Shown: positions 49,475-58,589, counted from the stretch's first letter. The stretch is 64,000 nt of DNA from Arthrobacter crystallopoietes BAB-32 (GCF_000328305.2 NZ_ANPE02000058.1:36416-100415); one strand, 5' to 3'. Translations and numbers: made by a program. The notes: a model not told the origin generated them from the letters alone.

Positions 49475-51073
49475 GTGATTACCGTCAGCGATCTTGAGCT
49501 GCGAGCCGGAGCCCGTTTGCTCATGGAGGCGGTCTCCTTCCGGGTGGACAAGGGAGACAAGATCGGCCTGGTCGGGCGCAACGGCGCGGGCAAGACCACG
49601 CTGACCCGGGTCCTCGCCGGCGAGGGCGCCCCGGCCAGCGGACGGGTCATCCGTGGCGGCGAGATCGGCTACCTGCCGCAGGATCCGCGCACGCCCAACA
49701 TGGACCAGCTGGCCCGCGACCGCATCCTCTCCGCGCGCGGCCTGGACGTCATCGTCGGCAAACTGCGGAAGGCGCAGCAGGAAATGGCCAGCGAGGACCC
49801 GCAGGTGCACGCCCGCGCGATGCGCCGCTACGACCGGCTCGAAGCCGAGTTCCTCGCCGGTGGAGGCTACGCCGCCGAGGCGGAAGCCGCAGCGATCTCG
49901 TCCAACTTGGCCCTGCCCGAACGCATCCTCAACCAGCCACTGAAGACGCTCTCCGGCGGACAGCGGCGGCGCGTGGAACTGGCCCGCATCCTCTACTCCG
50001 GCGCCGACACCATGCTGCTGGACGAGCCGACCAACCACCTGGACGCGGACTCGATCAGCTGGCTGCGCGAGTTCCTGAAGAACCACCAGGGCGGGCTGAT
50101 CGTGATCAGCCACGACACCGGCCTGCTCGAAGCCACGGTCAACAAGGTCTTCCATTTGGATGCCAACCGCGCCGCCGTCGACATCTACAACATGAACTGG
50201 AAGCGCTACCTGCAGCAGCGCGAGACGGATGAACGCGCCCGCAAGCGCGAACGTGCCAACGCGGAGAAGAAGGCGCAGGTCCTGCTGGACCAGGCGAACA
50301 AGATGCGGGCCAAGGCCACCAAGGCCGTCGCCGCGCAGAACATGGCCAAGCGCGCCGAGCGGCTGCTCAGCGGTTTGGACGCGGTCCGGGCCCAGGACAA
50401 GGTCGCCGCGCTGCGCTTCCCGGACCCCGCCCCGTGCGGCAAGACGCCGATGACCGCCGAGGGGCTGAGCAAGTCCTACGGCTCGCTGGAGATCTTCACC
50501 GACGTGGACCTGGCGATCGACCGCGGCTCGAAGGTCGTCATCCTGGGCCTCAATGGTGCCGGCAAGACCACGCTGCTGCGGATGCTGGCCGGCGTGGACT
50601 CCCCGGACACCGGCCAAGTGGTTCCCGGACACGGACTGAAGGTCGGCTACTACGCCCAGGAGCACGAGACCCTGGACACGGACCGCACTGTACTGGAAAA
50701 CATGCGCAGCGCCGCGCCGGACCTGGCGGACACTCAGGTCCGGAACATCCTCGGGTCTTTCCTGTTCTCCGGCGACGACGTGGACAAGCCGGCCGGCGTG
50801 CTCTCCGGCGGCGAGAAGACGCGCCTGGCGCTGGCGACGATCGTGGCGTCGTCCGCCAACGTGCTGCTGCTCGATGAGCCCACGAACAACCTGGACCCGG
50901 CCAGCCGGGCGGAGATCCTGGGCGCATTGAGCAACTACACCGGCGCCGTCGTCATGGTCAGCCACGACGAAGGCGCGGTCGAGGCGCTGAACCCCGAGCG
51001 CGTGGTGCTGCTGCCGGACGGGGTGGAGGACCTCTGGAGCGAGGACTACCTGGACCTGGTCACGCTCGCCTGA
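49475..51073 (+). CDS. ABC-F family ATP-binding protein (translation factor type)
   Basis: This is a twin-ATPase ABC-F protein of 532 residues without membrane segments; the family acts on the ribosome. The first half has Walker A GRNGAGKTTLTR and signature LSGGQRRRVELARIL. The second half has GLNGAGKTTLLRML and LSGGEKTRLALATIV. The linker (about residues 230-300) is a charged coiled-coil, QQRETDERARKRERANAEKK, the P-site tRNA-interaction arm. The EttA-like throttle or an antibiotic-resistance role cannot be told apart from sequence. The start is GTG 49475 after GTGGAGAGG. It is divergent from bioY. Confidence 0.94.
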   Translation: MITVSDLELRAGARLLMEAVSFRVDKGDKIGLVGRNGAGKTTLTRVLAGEGAPASGRVIRGGEIGYLPQDPRTPNMDQLARDRILSARGLDVIVGKLRKAQQEMASEDPQVHARAMRRYDRLEAEFLAGGGYAAEAEAAAISSNLALPERILNQPLKTLSGGQRRRVELARILYSGADTMLLDEPTNHLDADSISWLREFLKNHQGGLIVISHDTGLLEATVNKVFHLDANRAAVDIYNMNWKRYLQQRETDERARKRERANAEKKAQVLLDQANKMRAKATKAVAAQNMAKRAERLLSGLDAVRAQDKVAALRFPDPAPCGKTPMTAEGLSKSYGSLEIFTDVDLAIDRGSKVVILGLNGAGKTTLLRMLAGVDSPDTGQVVPGHGLKVGYYAQEHETLDTDRTVLENMRSAAPDLADTQVRNILGSFLFSGDDVDKPAGVLSGGEKTRLALATIVASSANVLLLDEPTNNLDPASRAEILGALSNYTGAVVMVSHDEGAVEALNPERVVLLPDGVEDLWSEDYLDLVTLA

Positions 51074-51100
51074 CGCGCGCGCCCGCCGGGTTCCGTTGGG

Positions 51101-52000
51101 TCAGTCCTCCCGGCTCAGCAGCGAACCATCGGTGCGGAAGCCCTGGGCATCCAGCAGGGCGTCTTCTTCCTCTTCTGCAGTCGGGCGGTTCCGCCGCCGC
51201 TTGGCCGCCGCCTGCCGCGGCGCCGGGTTGGCCTCGTGGTACCCGAGCTCTTCGTCTTCCTCCTGCAGCTCGTCCAGCCGGGCCTGCTGCCGGGCGGCAT
51301 AGCCGTAGCCGACGAAGAACAGCAGGCCGAACGCGTACCACTGCATCGAATAGGACAGGTGCGGCCCCTCGTCGATGGCCGGCTTCGGAATCTGCACCGG
51401 CAGGGCTGCGGGCGCCGGGTCCTCGCTGGCCATCATGCCGTAGCCGCCGGTATGGATGGGATAGCCGAGCTCCGCGGCGTAGTCCTCCAGCTGGATTGAG
51501 GCCAGCTGTCCTTCCGGGGCACCCCGATCCACCGACGCCTCGCCGGGTTTCATGCGTACGACGACGGTCACCTCGCCTTCGGGGGCTGCCGGCACCTCGT
51601 CGGGGTGGCCGGCCTGGTTATTGCCGATCGGCAGCCAGCCGCGGTCCACGATGACGGCCGGTCCGGACTCAAGCTTCAGGGGAACCAGGACTTCATAGCC
51701 GGGACGGCCATTGAGGGGCCGGTTGCGCACGATCCGCTGGCCGGCGGTGTCATACTCGCCGCGCAGCACGACCGGCGTCCACTCGTCTGCTTCGGCTGCC
51801 CTATCGAAGATGTCCGGGACCTCCGCCAGCCCGACCGGTTCCCGGTCATAATTGGTCTCGATGGCCGAGATGACGTCGCGCGCCTGGTCCCTCCGGTCCA
51901 TCTGCCAGTTGCCCAGCAGAACGCACACGGCGGCCAGCAGGATGACCAGCAGCAGCCACCCGATCCATTTGCCGGTCAGCAGGAAGCGATAGGAACTCAC
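51101..52000 (-). CDS. SURF1 family protein (cytochrome oxidase biogenesis)
   Basis: SURF1 proteins help insert heme a into subunit I of aa3-type cytochrome oxidase. The 299-residue protein has an N-terminal helix (about residues 10-31, WIGWLLLVILLAAVCVLLGN) next to GNWQMDRRDQ. A large outer-face domain follows with VVLRGEYDTAGQRIVRNRPL, GYEVLVPL and VIVDRGWLP, then a C-terminal helix in MQWYAFGLLFFVGYGYAARQ. It ends with a long charged tail (about 60 residues). GTG 52000 overlaps the stop of the small upstream gene (GTGA). It complements ctaA and ctaB elsewhere in the window. Confidence 0.93.
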   Translation of the reverse strand: MSSYRFLLTGKWIGWLLLVILLAAVCVLLGNWQMDRRDQARDVISAIETNYDREPVGLAEVPDIFDRAAEADEWTPVVLRGEYDTAGQRIVRNRPLNGRPGYEVLVPLKLESGPAVIVDRGWLPIGNNQAGHPDEVPAAPEGEVTVVVRMKPGEASVDRGAPEGQLASIQLEDYAAELGYPIHTGGYGMMASEDPAPAALPVQIPKPAIDEGPHLSYSMQWYAFGLLFFVGYGYAARQQARLDELQEEDEELGYHEANPAPRQAAAKRRRNRPTAEEEEDALLDAQGFRTDGSLLSRED

Positions 52001-52254
52001 CGGCCACCCGCCGTCGGTTCCGCCGCATCGAAGGGCGTCGTCTCACGCCACAGGCCGCGCTGTTCCAGGTAGTCCTGCAGCCAATCCCGGTGCTCATCGC
52101 AGGCCAGCCACACCTTCCGGCGCTCCGGCGTGTGGATCTTCGGATTGTTCCAGAGCAGCTGCCATTGAGCCGCCGAACGGCACCCTTTGCGGGAGCAGGT
52201 CGTGGCAGCAGCCACCGGCTGTCCGCCGCCGGACAGTTGGTCGAAAATGCTCAC
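51997..52254 (-). CDS. Small conserved protein with a possible Cys/His zinc site
   Basis: This is an 85-residue protein of unknown role, placed between SURF1 and DUF3099 genes. It has CSRKGC near residue 22, followed by WQLLWNNPKIHTPERRKVW, then CDEH near residue 58 and a helical tail DWLQDYLEQRGLW. The C-x4-C and C-x2-H pair could hold one zinc ion. GTG 52254 shares 4 bases with the stop of the upstream gene, and its stop overlaps the SURF1 start, so translation of all three is linked. I do not recognise a named family; a role in oxidase or ribosome maturation would be guesswork. Confidence 0.8.
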   Translation of the reverse strand: MSIFDQLSGGGQPVAAATTCSRKGCRSAAQWQLLWNNPKIHTPERRKVWLACDEHRDWLQDYLEQRGLWRETTPFDAAEPTAGGR

Positions 52255-52727
52255 GCGGCGTCTCCGTCTTCCCTGCGTTCGTCCATGGTCCTGTCTTCGG
52301 TGCCGCTGCCGGCGTCGGATTCCCGTCCCGCCGGCCCCGCAGCCCCAGGCTCCCCGGAATGCGGAACCGGATCGCCGTCGTCGTCGATAATCTCCCCTGG
52401 CAGCACATCCGCCTCCGGCTCCCGCAGCACCGCCCCGGACTCCAGTTCGGCAACGGGAGCCCTGTCCAGAAGTGCGTCGCTGTGCGTGACGCTTTGGTCG
52501 CCGCCGGCGTTCGCGATGACCACCGCGATCCACGGAAGGAAGACCGCACCGGCAATCAAGAGCCAACGCATCCAGCCGTCCACGAAGAAAAAGAGCAGCA
52601 GGCAGGCCAGGCGGATGCTCATGGCAACGGTGTACTTGACCATCCGGCGCCGCATTTCGTCGGAATGGCCTTCCGGCACGTCCGTAATGCTCTGGACGGC
52701 CCGGTCGTCGTTTGGCTGCTTACTCAT
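52251..52727 (-). CDS. DUF3099 domain-containing membrane protein
   Basis: This 158-residue actinobacterial membrane protein has an N-terminal DUF3099 region. VQSITDVPEGHSDEMRRRMV comes first, then two helices (about residues 30-50 and 54-72) around the short turn DGWMRW. An acidic, low-complexity C-terminal tail of about 80 residues (DALLDRAPVAELESGAV, GEIIDDDGDPV) follows. The function is not known. ATG 52727 is preferred over the longer frame because the conserved core starts soon after it. It forms an operon with the small Cys protein and SURF1 (4-base overlaps), divergent from the fabG gene. Confidence 0.88.
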   Translation of the reverse strand: MSKQPNDDRAVQSITDVPEGHSDEMRRRMVKYTVAMSIRLACLLLFFFVDGWMRWLLIAGAVFLPWIAVVIANAGGDQSVTHSDALLDRAPVAELESGAVLREPEADVLPGEIIDDDGDPVPHSGEPGAAGPAGRESDAGSGTEDRTMDERREDGDAA

Positions 52728-52876
52728 CACGCTCCAGGGAACCTCCTTCAATTCTCCCACGGGACACCGGCTGGGACGAACCGGGTGCATGGCACGGCCG
52801 CTTGGCCGCTTCCAGTCCGGCGGATGCCGCCAGCTAGGATGCTCTAGGACAAATCAGCGTTTCAATGGAGGTAAAT

Positions 52877-53599
52877 GTGAGCAACGAAGAGCGGACCGGG
52901 CGCAGTGTCCTGGTGACCGGCGGCAACCGCGGCATCGGCCTGGCCATCGCGCGTGCCTTCGAAGCCAATGGCGACAAGGTGGCGATCACCTACCGCAGCG
53001 GCGACGTGCCGGAAGGTCTGCTCGGCGTGAAGGCCGACGTCACGGATGCCGCCTCCATCGACGCCGCGTTCACCGAAGCCGAGGCGGCCCACGGTCCGGT
53101 GGAAGTCCTCGTCGCCAACGCCGGCATCACCCGCGACACCCTGCTGCTGCGGATGAGCGAAGACGACTTTACCGACGTCGTCGACACCAACCTCAGCGGC
53201 GCCTTCCGCGTGATCAAGCGGGCCTCCAAGGGCATGATCCGGCTGCGCAAGGGCCGGGTCGTGCTGATCTCGTCCGTCGTCGGGCTCTACGGCTCACCCG
53301 GCCAGATCAACTACGCCGCATCCAAGTCCGGCCTCGTCGGCATCGCCCGCTCGCTCACGCGGGAACTCGGCTCCCGCGGTATCACTGCCAACGTGGTGGC
53401 CCCGGGCTTCATCAACACGGACATGACGGCAGAGCTGCCGGAGGAAACCCAGAAGAGCTACCTCGCGAGCATTCCCGCCGGCCGCTTCGCGGAGCCGGAG
53501 GAAGTGGCCAACGTGGTCCGATGGGTCGCCAGCGATGAAGCGGCCTACATCTCCGGGGCGGTCATTCCCGTGGACGGCGGTCTGGGAATGGGGCACTGA
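52877..53599 (+). CDS. fabG: 3-oxoacyl-ACP reductase-like short-chain dehydrogenase (FabG family)
   Basis: This NADPH-dependent reductase of the short-chain dehydrogenase family has 240 residues. The cofactor motif is VTGGNRGIGLAIA (about residues 13-25) and the NAG motif is VANAGITRDTLLL. The catalytic Ser is in LISSVVGLYG, and the Tyr-x3-Lys is in INYAASKSGLVGIARSLTREL, cited here as NYAASKSG. GFINTDMTAELPEE and VIPVDGGLGMGH end the protein, as in FabG and mycobacterial MabA. GTG 52877 is 5 nt after GGAGG; the ATG at 52865 overlaps that site and is not used. Its place near an enoyl-ACP reductase in related genomes suggests fatty acid synthesis, but the next gene here is another SDR. Confidence 0.9.
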   Translation: MSNEERTGRSVLVTGGNRGIGLAIARAFEANGDKVAITYRSGDVPEGLLGVKADVTDAASIDAAFTEAEAAHGPVEVLVANAGITRDTLLLRMSEDDFTDVVDTNLSGAFRVIKRASKGMIRLRKGRVVLISSVVGLYGSPGQINYAASKSGLVGIARSLTRELGSRGITANVVAPGFINTDMTAELPEETQKSYLASIPAGRFAEPEEVANVVRWVASDEAAYISGAVIPVDGGLGMGH

Positions 53600-53630
53600 G
53601 CATTCTTTTGTCGTTTCCCTACAACGGCTG

Positions 53631-53670
53631 TGGCTCCGCGGGCTGGCAGTATGGTCTGCGGAGCCATTTT
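53631..53670 (+). terminator. Rho-independent terminator after fabG
   Basis: TGGCTCCGC (53631-53639) pairs perfectly with GCGGAGCCA (53658-53666), followed by TTTT. The 18-nt loop is long, but the form is classical. Confidence 0.75.
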
Positions 53671-53713
53671 CATTAAGCGTTTTCTACAAACGACCTGACG
53701 ACTAGGAGCAAGA

Positions 53714-54466
53714 ATGGGTGCCTTGGACGGCAAAGCAGCGATCGTGACCGGATCCTCGCGCGGTATTGGAGCCGAAGTTGCCCAGCTGCTGGCAGCTGAG
53801 GGGGCCGGCGTCGTCGTCAATTACCGGCAGAAGGCTCCGCGCGCCAATAAAGTCGTGGCCGGCATCGAAGCCGCCGGTGGCCGGGCCGTGGCCGTGGGTG
53901 CCGACCTGACCTCCACTGAAGGCGCCCAGGCACTGGTGGACGCCGCCAAGGAGAACTTCGGCGGCCTGGACCTGCTGGTCCTCAACGCCTCCGGGGGCAT
54001 GGAAACCGGCCTCGGCGAGGATTACGCCATGCGGCTCAACCGGGATGCCCAGGTCAACATGCTCAAGGCCGCCGTGGACGCGATGCCCGCCGGGTCCCGC
54101 GTGGTGTTCGTCACCAGCCACCAGGCGCACTTCATCAACACCGTCCCGACCATGCCGGAGTACGAGCCGGTGGCCCGCAGCAAGCGCGCCGGCGAGGATG
54201 CCCTCCGGGCGGAACTTCCGGCGCTGGAGGAAAAGGGCATCAGCCTGGTTGTCGTGTCCGGCGACATGATTGAAGGAACGGTCACTGCAACCCTGCTCGA
54301 CCGCGCCGCACCGGGAGCCATCGAGGCCCGCCGTGAAGCAGCCGGCAAGCTGTATTCCGTCAAGGAGTTCGCAGTGGAAATAGCCAAGATGGCCACGGCA
54401 GATGTTCCGTCCGGCCATACCGAGCTCGTCGGCGGAGCGGAATGGTTCGAGCAGGCCCAGGCCTGA
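53714..54466 (+). CDS. SDR family oxidoreductase with altered active site
   Basis: This is a short-chain dehydrogenase of 250 residues. The cofactor motif is VTGSSRGIGAEVAQLL (about residues 11-26) and NASGGMETG replaces the usual NAG. The catalytic Ser position is in VFVTSHQAHF, and the usual Tyr-x3-Lys is replaced by YEPVARSKRAGED, in which Lys is seven residues from Tyr. This spacing suggests either a shifted active site or a protein with lost or changed catalysis. I recall related actinobacterial SDRs with the same YEPVA-SK form. ATG 53714 follows AGGAG with a 5-nt spacer. It is bounded by terminators on both sides, so it is monocistronic. The substrate is unknown. Confidence 0.88.
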   Translation: MGALDGKAAIVTGSSRGIGAEVAQLLAAEGAGVVVNYRQKAPRANKVVAGIEAAGGRAVAVGADLTSTEGAQALVDAAKENFGGLDLLVLNASGGMETGLGEDYAMRLNRDAQVNMLKAAVDAMPAGSRVVFVTSHQAHFINTVPTMPEYEPVARSKRAGEDALRAELPALEEKGISLVVVSGDMIEGTVTATLLDRAAPGAIEARREAAGKLYSVKEFAVEIAKMATADVPSGHTELVGGAEWFEQAQA

Positions 54467-54487
54467 TTCCGCCACAGCGGATTGGAG

Positions 54488-54527
54488 AATGGCTGCCGCC
54501 GGGGCATAAGCTCCGGCGGCAGCCATT
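54488..54527 (+). terminator. Terminator after the SDR gene
   Basis: AATGGCTGCCGCCGG (54488-54502) pairs with CCGGCGGCAGCCATT (54513-54527) over 15 bp, and the stem continues inward to a 4-nt loop ATAA. The T-rich end is short (ATTTAG). Confidence 0.8.
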
Positions 54528-54541
54528 TAGCGTTAGGGGCG

Positions 54542-54586
54542 AAAAAGCGGGCCTGCCTCCGCCAATGGCGGGATGGCAGGCACCGC
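54542..54586 (-). terminator. Terminator of serB
   Basis: Read on the minus strand, the stem formed by 54547-54557 and 54575-54586 (GCGG-GCCTGCC against GGCAGGC-CCGC) is extended by an inner CCGCC/GGCGG stem and followed by a run of five T (54542-54546). It lies 2-46 bases after the serB stop. Confidence 0.72.
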
Positions 54587-54587
54587 T

Positions 54588-55481
54588 TCAGACTCCGGCG
54601 AAGTAGCGCACCACGTCGAGGTACGGGAGGTCGATGGCGGCGTCGGCTGCCTCGCGGACCGCCGGCTTGGCGTTGAAGGCCACGCCCAGGCCGGCCGCGC
54701 CGAGCATGTCCAAATCGTTCGCGCCGTCACCGATGGCGATCGTCTGGGACAGCTCGATATGCTCAGCCTTGGCCCACTCGCGCAGCGAGGCTTCCTTCGC
54801 GGCCCGGTCGACTACGTCGCCTTCGACGTGGCCGGTCAGCGTGGCTTCGCTCGTTCCGAGCTGGTTCGCCCGCCAGTAGTGGAGATTCAGCTCCTCGGCG
54901 AGCGGGTCGAGGATCTGGCTGAAGCCGCCGGAGACAACTCCGACAACGTGGCCGGCGTCGAGGAAGGCTTCGACCAGCTCGGCGGCGCCGTCAGTGAGCT
55001 CGACCGACCCGCGGACCTGCTCGGTGACCTCCAGCGGCAGGTCCTGCAGGGTCTTGACCCGGGCATGCAGGCTCTGGGCGAAGTCCAGTTCGCCGCGCAT
55101 GGCCGCGTCGGTCAGCGCGGCGACCTCATCCAGCTTGCCCGCGTGCTCGGCCAGCAGTTCGATGACCTCCTGCTTGATGAGCGTGGAATCGACGTCCATG
55201 ATGAGCAGTTTGCGCTTGGGCCCGGCGAGCTCAGCCGGCATCACGGCGGTGCTTTGTGTGGTGGTGATGACCGGTGCCACCGCCGCACGCAACGCCAGAA
55301 GGCCGGACTCTGCGTCGCCGTCGTACCCTACCGCATGCACCGTGGCCTGGAAACGCCCGTTGCTGAAATTCTCCAGTTCCACAATGTCCCCGCCGGCCGC
55401 CCCCAGTGCCCGCTGGACGGCCACCAGGTAGTCGTCGGTAAGCTCAAGTCCGTAGGAGACAACGCGGAAGAGCGAAAGCAT
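54588..55481 (-). CDS. serB: Phosphoserine phosphatase
   Basis: SerB removes phosphate from O-phosphoserine in the last step of serine synthesis. The 297-residue HAD-type enzyme has a short N-terminal ACT-like part (about residues 1-85). The catalytic motif is LIMDVDSTLIKQEVIELLA (nucleophile Asp near residue 95), the cap is LHARVKTLQDLP, and motif II is VVGVVSGGFSQILDPLA. Motif IV is IAIGDGANDLDMLGAAGLGV. The start ATG 55481 is followed directly by MLSLFRVVSYG, which fits the family. It is monocistronic and divergent from the ABC ATPase gene. Confidence 0.95.
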   Translation of the reverse strand: MLSLFRVVSYGLELTDDYLVAVQRALGAAGGDIVELENFSNGRFQATVHAVGYDGDAESGLLALRAAVAPVITTTQSTAVMPAELAGPKRKLLIMDVDSTLIKQEVIELLAEHAGKLDEVAALTDAAMRGELDFAQSLHARVKTLQDLPLEVTEQVRGSVELTDGAAELVEAFLDAGHVVGVVSGGFSQILDPLAEELNLHYWRANQLGTSEATLTGHVEGDVVDRAAKEASLREWAKAEHIELSQTIAIGDGANDLDMLGAAGLGVAFNAKPAVREAADAAIDLPYLDVVRYFAGV

Positions 55482-55588
55482 GCTGCATGGTCCTTATCTG
55501 TGGGCACACGGAAACGGCGGGCGGAGAACCTGCCAGGTCAATCATCCAGCATCGGCGTAGCGTTTGGCGATGACGACGCCTCTTAGCC

Positions 55589-55594
55589 TAGTGT
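55589..55594 (+). promoter_or_regulatory. -10 hexamer of leaderless promoter for the ABC ATPase
   Basis: TAGTGT is 8 nt before ATG 55603 and no Shine-Dalgarno is present. This supports ATG 55603 over the earlier in-frame codons. Confidence 0.5.
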
Positions 55595-55602
55595 CTATTG
55601 AC

Positions 55603-56391
<789 letters not shown>

Positions 56392-56406
56392 GGCTGTACG
56401 TACCTT

Positions 56407-57183
56407 ATGGACCTAGTCCAATCGGCCATTATTGCCCTGGCCGGGCTCTGGGCCGGCACCATCAACAGCATCGTCGGCTCCGGCACGCTGGTCACCTTCC
56501 CCGTCCTGGTGGCGCTGGGTATCGCCCCGGTGACGGCAACGATCTCCAACGCCATGGGCCTCATCGCCGGCAACGTCGGCGGGGTTTTCGGCTACCGGCG
56601 CGAGCTGCGGGGCTTGAGCGGCACCCTGAAGGTGCTGCTGCCGGCCTCCCTGCTCGGCGGTATCACCGGCGCCGCGCTGCTGCTGCGGCTCCCCGAGGAA
56701 GTCTTCGCCGTGGCCGCGCCGTTCCTGATTGTGGTGGCGCTGCTGTTCGTGGTGTTCCAGCCGCGGCTGCAGGCCTGGGTGCGCGAGCGGCAGGCGGCGC
56801 AGGCCCGGACCCAGAGCCGGCCGTGGGTGCTGCTGTTCCTCGTCTACTTCGCCGGCGTCTACGGCGGGTACTTCGTGGCCGCCCAAGGCGTGCTGCTGGT
56901 CGGCATCCTGGGCGTGTTCCTGCACGGCAGCCTGCAGCAGGCCAACGCCGTCAAGAACGTACTGGTGCTGGGCGTGAACATCATTGCGGCCATCTCCTAC
57001 ATGGTGTTCGCCTTCGACCGGATCAACTGGTGGGTGGTGCTGGTGATTGCGGTGAGCTCCCTGGCCGGCTCCCTCGTCGGCGCGGCGGTCGGCCGACGGC
57101 TCAAGCCCGTGGTGCTGCGCGGCATCATCGTGGTCCTCGGCCTGGTGGCGCTGTTCGTCATGGTCTCGAACCTGGCCGCATGA
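56407..57183 (+). CDS. TauE/SafE family sulfite (anion) exporter
   Basis: This is a membrane protein of 258 residues with about eight helices in two similar halves. The first half has the family motif GTINSIVGSGTLVTFPVLVALG, cited as INSIVGSGTLVTFPVL, and the second half has YGGYFVAAQGVLLVGIL with FLHGSLQQANAVKN after it. TauE/SafE proteins export sulfite, sulfoacetate or other small anions; the substrate here is unknown. It starts 16 bp after the ABC ATPase stop and overlaps the RNA methyltransferase start by 4 bases (ATGA), so all three are likely co-transcribed. Confidence 0.9.
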   Translation: MDLVQSAIIALAGLWAGTINSIVGSGTLVTFPVLVALGIAPVTATISNAMGLIAGNVGGVFGYRRELRGLSGTLKVLLPASLLGGITGAALLLRLPEEVFAVAAPFLIVVALLFVVFQPRLQAWVRERQAAQARTQSRPWVLLFLVYFAGVYGGYFVAAQGVLLVGILGVFLHGSLQQANAVKNVLVLGVNIIAAISYMVFAFDRINWWVVLVIAVSSLAGSLVGAAVGRRLKPVVLRGIIVVLGLVALFVMVSNLAA

Positions 57184-57986
57184 ACCTGCATTACCTGGCT
57201 TCGCCCGAGGACCCGCTCGTCGCCGACTACACCCAGCTCACGGACACCGCCCTGCGCCGCCGCCGCGAACCCGCGGAGGGGATGTACATCGCGGAAAGCT
57301 CGAAGGTGCTGCGCAGGGCTATCGCAGCAGGGCACCGGCCGCGCTCGTTCTTCCTGGCGGAGAAGTGGCTCGAGGACCTGCGCGATGTGATCAGCCTGTT
57401 TCCCGACGTTCCGGTCTTCGTCGGCACGCCCGACGTGCTCGAGGCGATCACCGGTTTCCACCTGCACCGCGGGGCCATGGCCGCCATGCACCGGCCCGCC
57501 CCGCGCGATCCGGCCGAGGTCATCGCCGGCGCCAGGCGGGTGGCGGTCCTGGAGGACATCGTGGACCACACCAACGTCGGCGCGATTTTCCGGTCCGCGG
57601 CCGCGATGGGCATGGATGCGGTGCTGATCAGTCCGCGCTGTGCCGACCCGCTGTACCGGCGCAGCATCCGGGTGAGCATGGGCACTGTGTTCCAGATTCC
57701 CTGGGCGCGGCTGGATGCCTGGCCCGCCGGGGTGGGCCTGCTGCGGGAAAAGGGCTTTACGACGGCGGCGCTTGAGCTGGCCGCGGACGCCATCACTTTG
57801 GATGAACTTGAGTCCCGTACCTTCGACCGGTTGGCTCTCGTCCTGGGAACCGAGGGCGCAGGCATGCTGCCGGAGACCTTGGATGAGGTGGACCTGAAAG
57901 TGATGATCCCGATGCGCGCCGGAGTGGATTCCCTGAATGTCGCGGCCGCCAGCGCCGTCGCGTTCTGGGCCTGCCGGCCCCGCTGA
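57180..57986 (+). CDS. TrmH/SpoU family RNA 2'-O-methyltransferase
   Basis: This is a SAM-dependent SPOUT methyltransferase that modifies ribose in tRNA or rRNA. It has 268 residues. An N-terminal substrate-binding domain comes first (GMYIAESSKVLRRAI near residue 33). The catalytic domain then has motif 1 VVDHTNVGAIFRSAAAMGMD, read as DHTNVGAIFRSAAA (Asn and Arg conserved), motif 2 LVLGTEGAGMLPETLDE and motif 3 MIPMRAGVDSLNVAAASAVA, the trefoil-knot SAM site. The target nucleotide cannot be told. The longer frame upstream is a shadow of the TauE gene; ATG 57180 overlaps its stop. Confidence 0.93.
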   Translation: MNLHYLASPEDPLVADYTQLTDTALRRRREPAEGMYIAESSKVLRRAIAAGHRPRSFFLAEKWLEDLRDVISLFPDVPVFVGTPDVLEAITGFHLHRGAMAAMHRPAPRDPAEVIAGARRVAVLEDIVDHTNVGAIFRSAAAMGMDAVLISPRCADPLYRRSIRVSMGTVFQIPWARLDAWPAGVGLLREKGFTTAALELAADAITLDELESRTFDRLALVLGTEGAGMLPETLDEVDLKVMIPMRAGVDSLNVAAASAVAFWACRPR

Positions 57987-58026
57987 CGGGCCCAGGAACA
58001 GCAGGCCGCTTCCTGCCACTGTTTCC

Positions 58027-58055
58027 CGGAGTTTCCGGAATTTCTCGGAATTTCT
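58027..58055. repeat. Short tandem repeat CGGAATTTCT upstream of rpmE2
   Basis: CGGAATTTCT is repeated exactly at 58036-58045 and 58046-58055. A degenerate copy (CGGAGTTTC) precedes it at 58027. The repeat lies 20-50 bp upstream of the TAGGAT candidate -10 (58076-58081) of rpmE2, where an activator might bind. Confidence 0.5.
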
Positions 58056-58163
58056 TCGTGGACGTTGCCGTGCGGTAGGATTGATTGCTGGCCTGCCATA
58101 GGCCGCACTATTCATCCCTTATAGCCGCTGGCAAAATCCAGGGGCGCGATCAAAGGATTCCAC

Positions 58164-58418
58164 ATGAAGTCTGATATCCACCCGGCGTACGCCCCGGTTG
58201 TCTTCCGCGACCTGGCCTCCGGCGTTTCCTTCCTGACCAAGTCGACCGTCAGCTCTGACAAGACCACCGAGTGGGAAGACGGCAACACCTACCCGCTGAT
58301 CGAGGTGGAAATCTCCTCCGAGTCGCACCCGTTCTACACCGGCAAGCAGCGCATCATGGACAGCGCCGGCCGTGTCGAGCGCTTCAACGCCCGCTTCAAG
58401 GGCTTCGGCAAGAAGTAG
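58164..58418 (+). CDS. rpmE2: 50S ribosomal protein L31, type B
   Basis: Ribosomal protein L31 bridges the two ribosomal subunits. The 84-residue form is type B: it has the long loop [19 protein letters not shown] and [21 protein letters not shown], and no Cys at all, so it lacks the zinc-binding CxxC of type A. Type B copies often replace the zinc form when zinc is short, under Zur control. I saw no clear Zur box upstream. ATG 58164 has AAAGGA 6 nt before it. A TAGGAT -10 candidate at 58076 would give a leader of about 80 nt. Confidence 0.96.
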   Translation: MKSDIHPAYAPVVFRDLASGVSFLTKSTVSSDKTTEWEDGNTYPLIEVEISSESHPFYTGKQRIMDSAGRVERFNARFKGFGKK

Positions 58419-58440
58419 GCTTCGCCACCCGTTCTTTCGC

Positions 58441-58480
58441 CCGGTGCCCGTACCTGACAAGGTGCGGGCACCGGCGTCGT
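58441..58480 (+). terminator. Terminator of rpmE2
   Basis: CCGGTGCCCG (58441-58450) pairs perfectly with CGGGCACCGG (58465-58474), with a further ACC/GGT pair inside. A weak T-stretch (GTCGTT) follows. Confidence 0.7.
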
Positions 58481-58589
58481 TAAGGCTGCTGTATCCCACC
58501 TGCGGCTCCACGGTTAGGATGCCCCTAGGCCCGCAGGGACATGCACCAGGCAAGACTGAACCAGCCCGACCGAATGGAGAAGTCCAGCT

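Noticed and set aside
57987..58163. Zur box upstream of rpmE2
   Set aside because: No TGATAATCATTATCA-like palindrome could be found.
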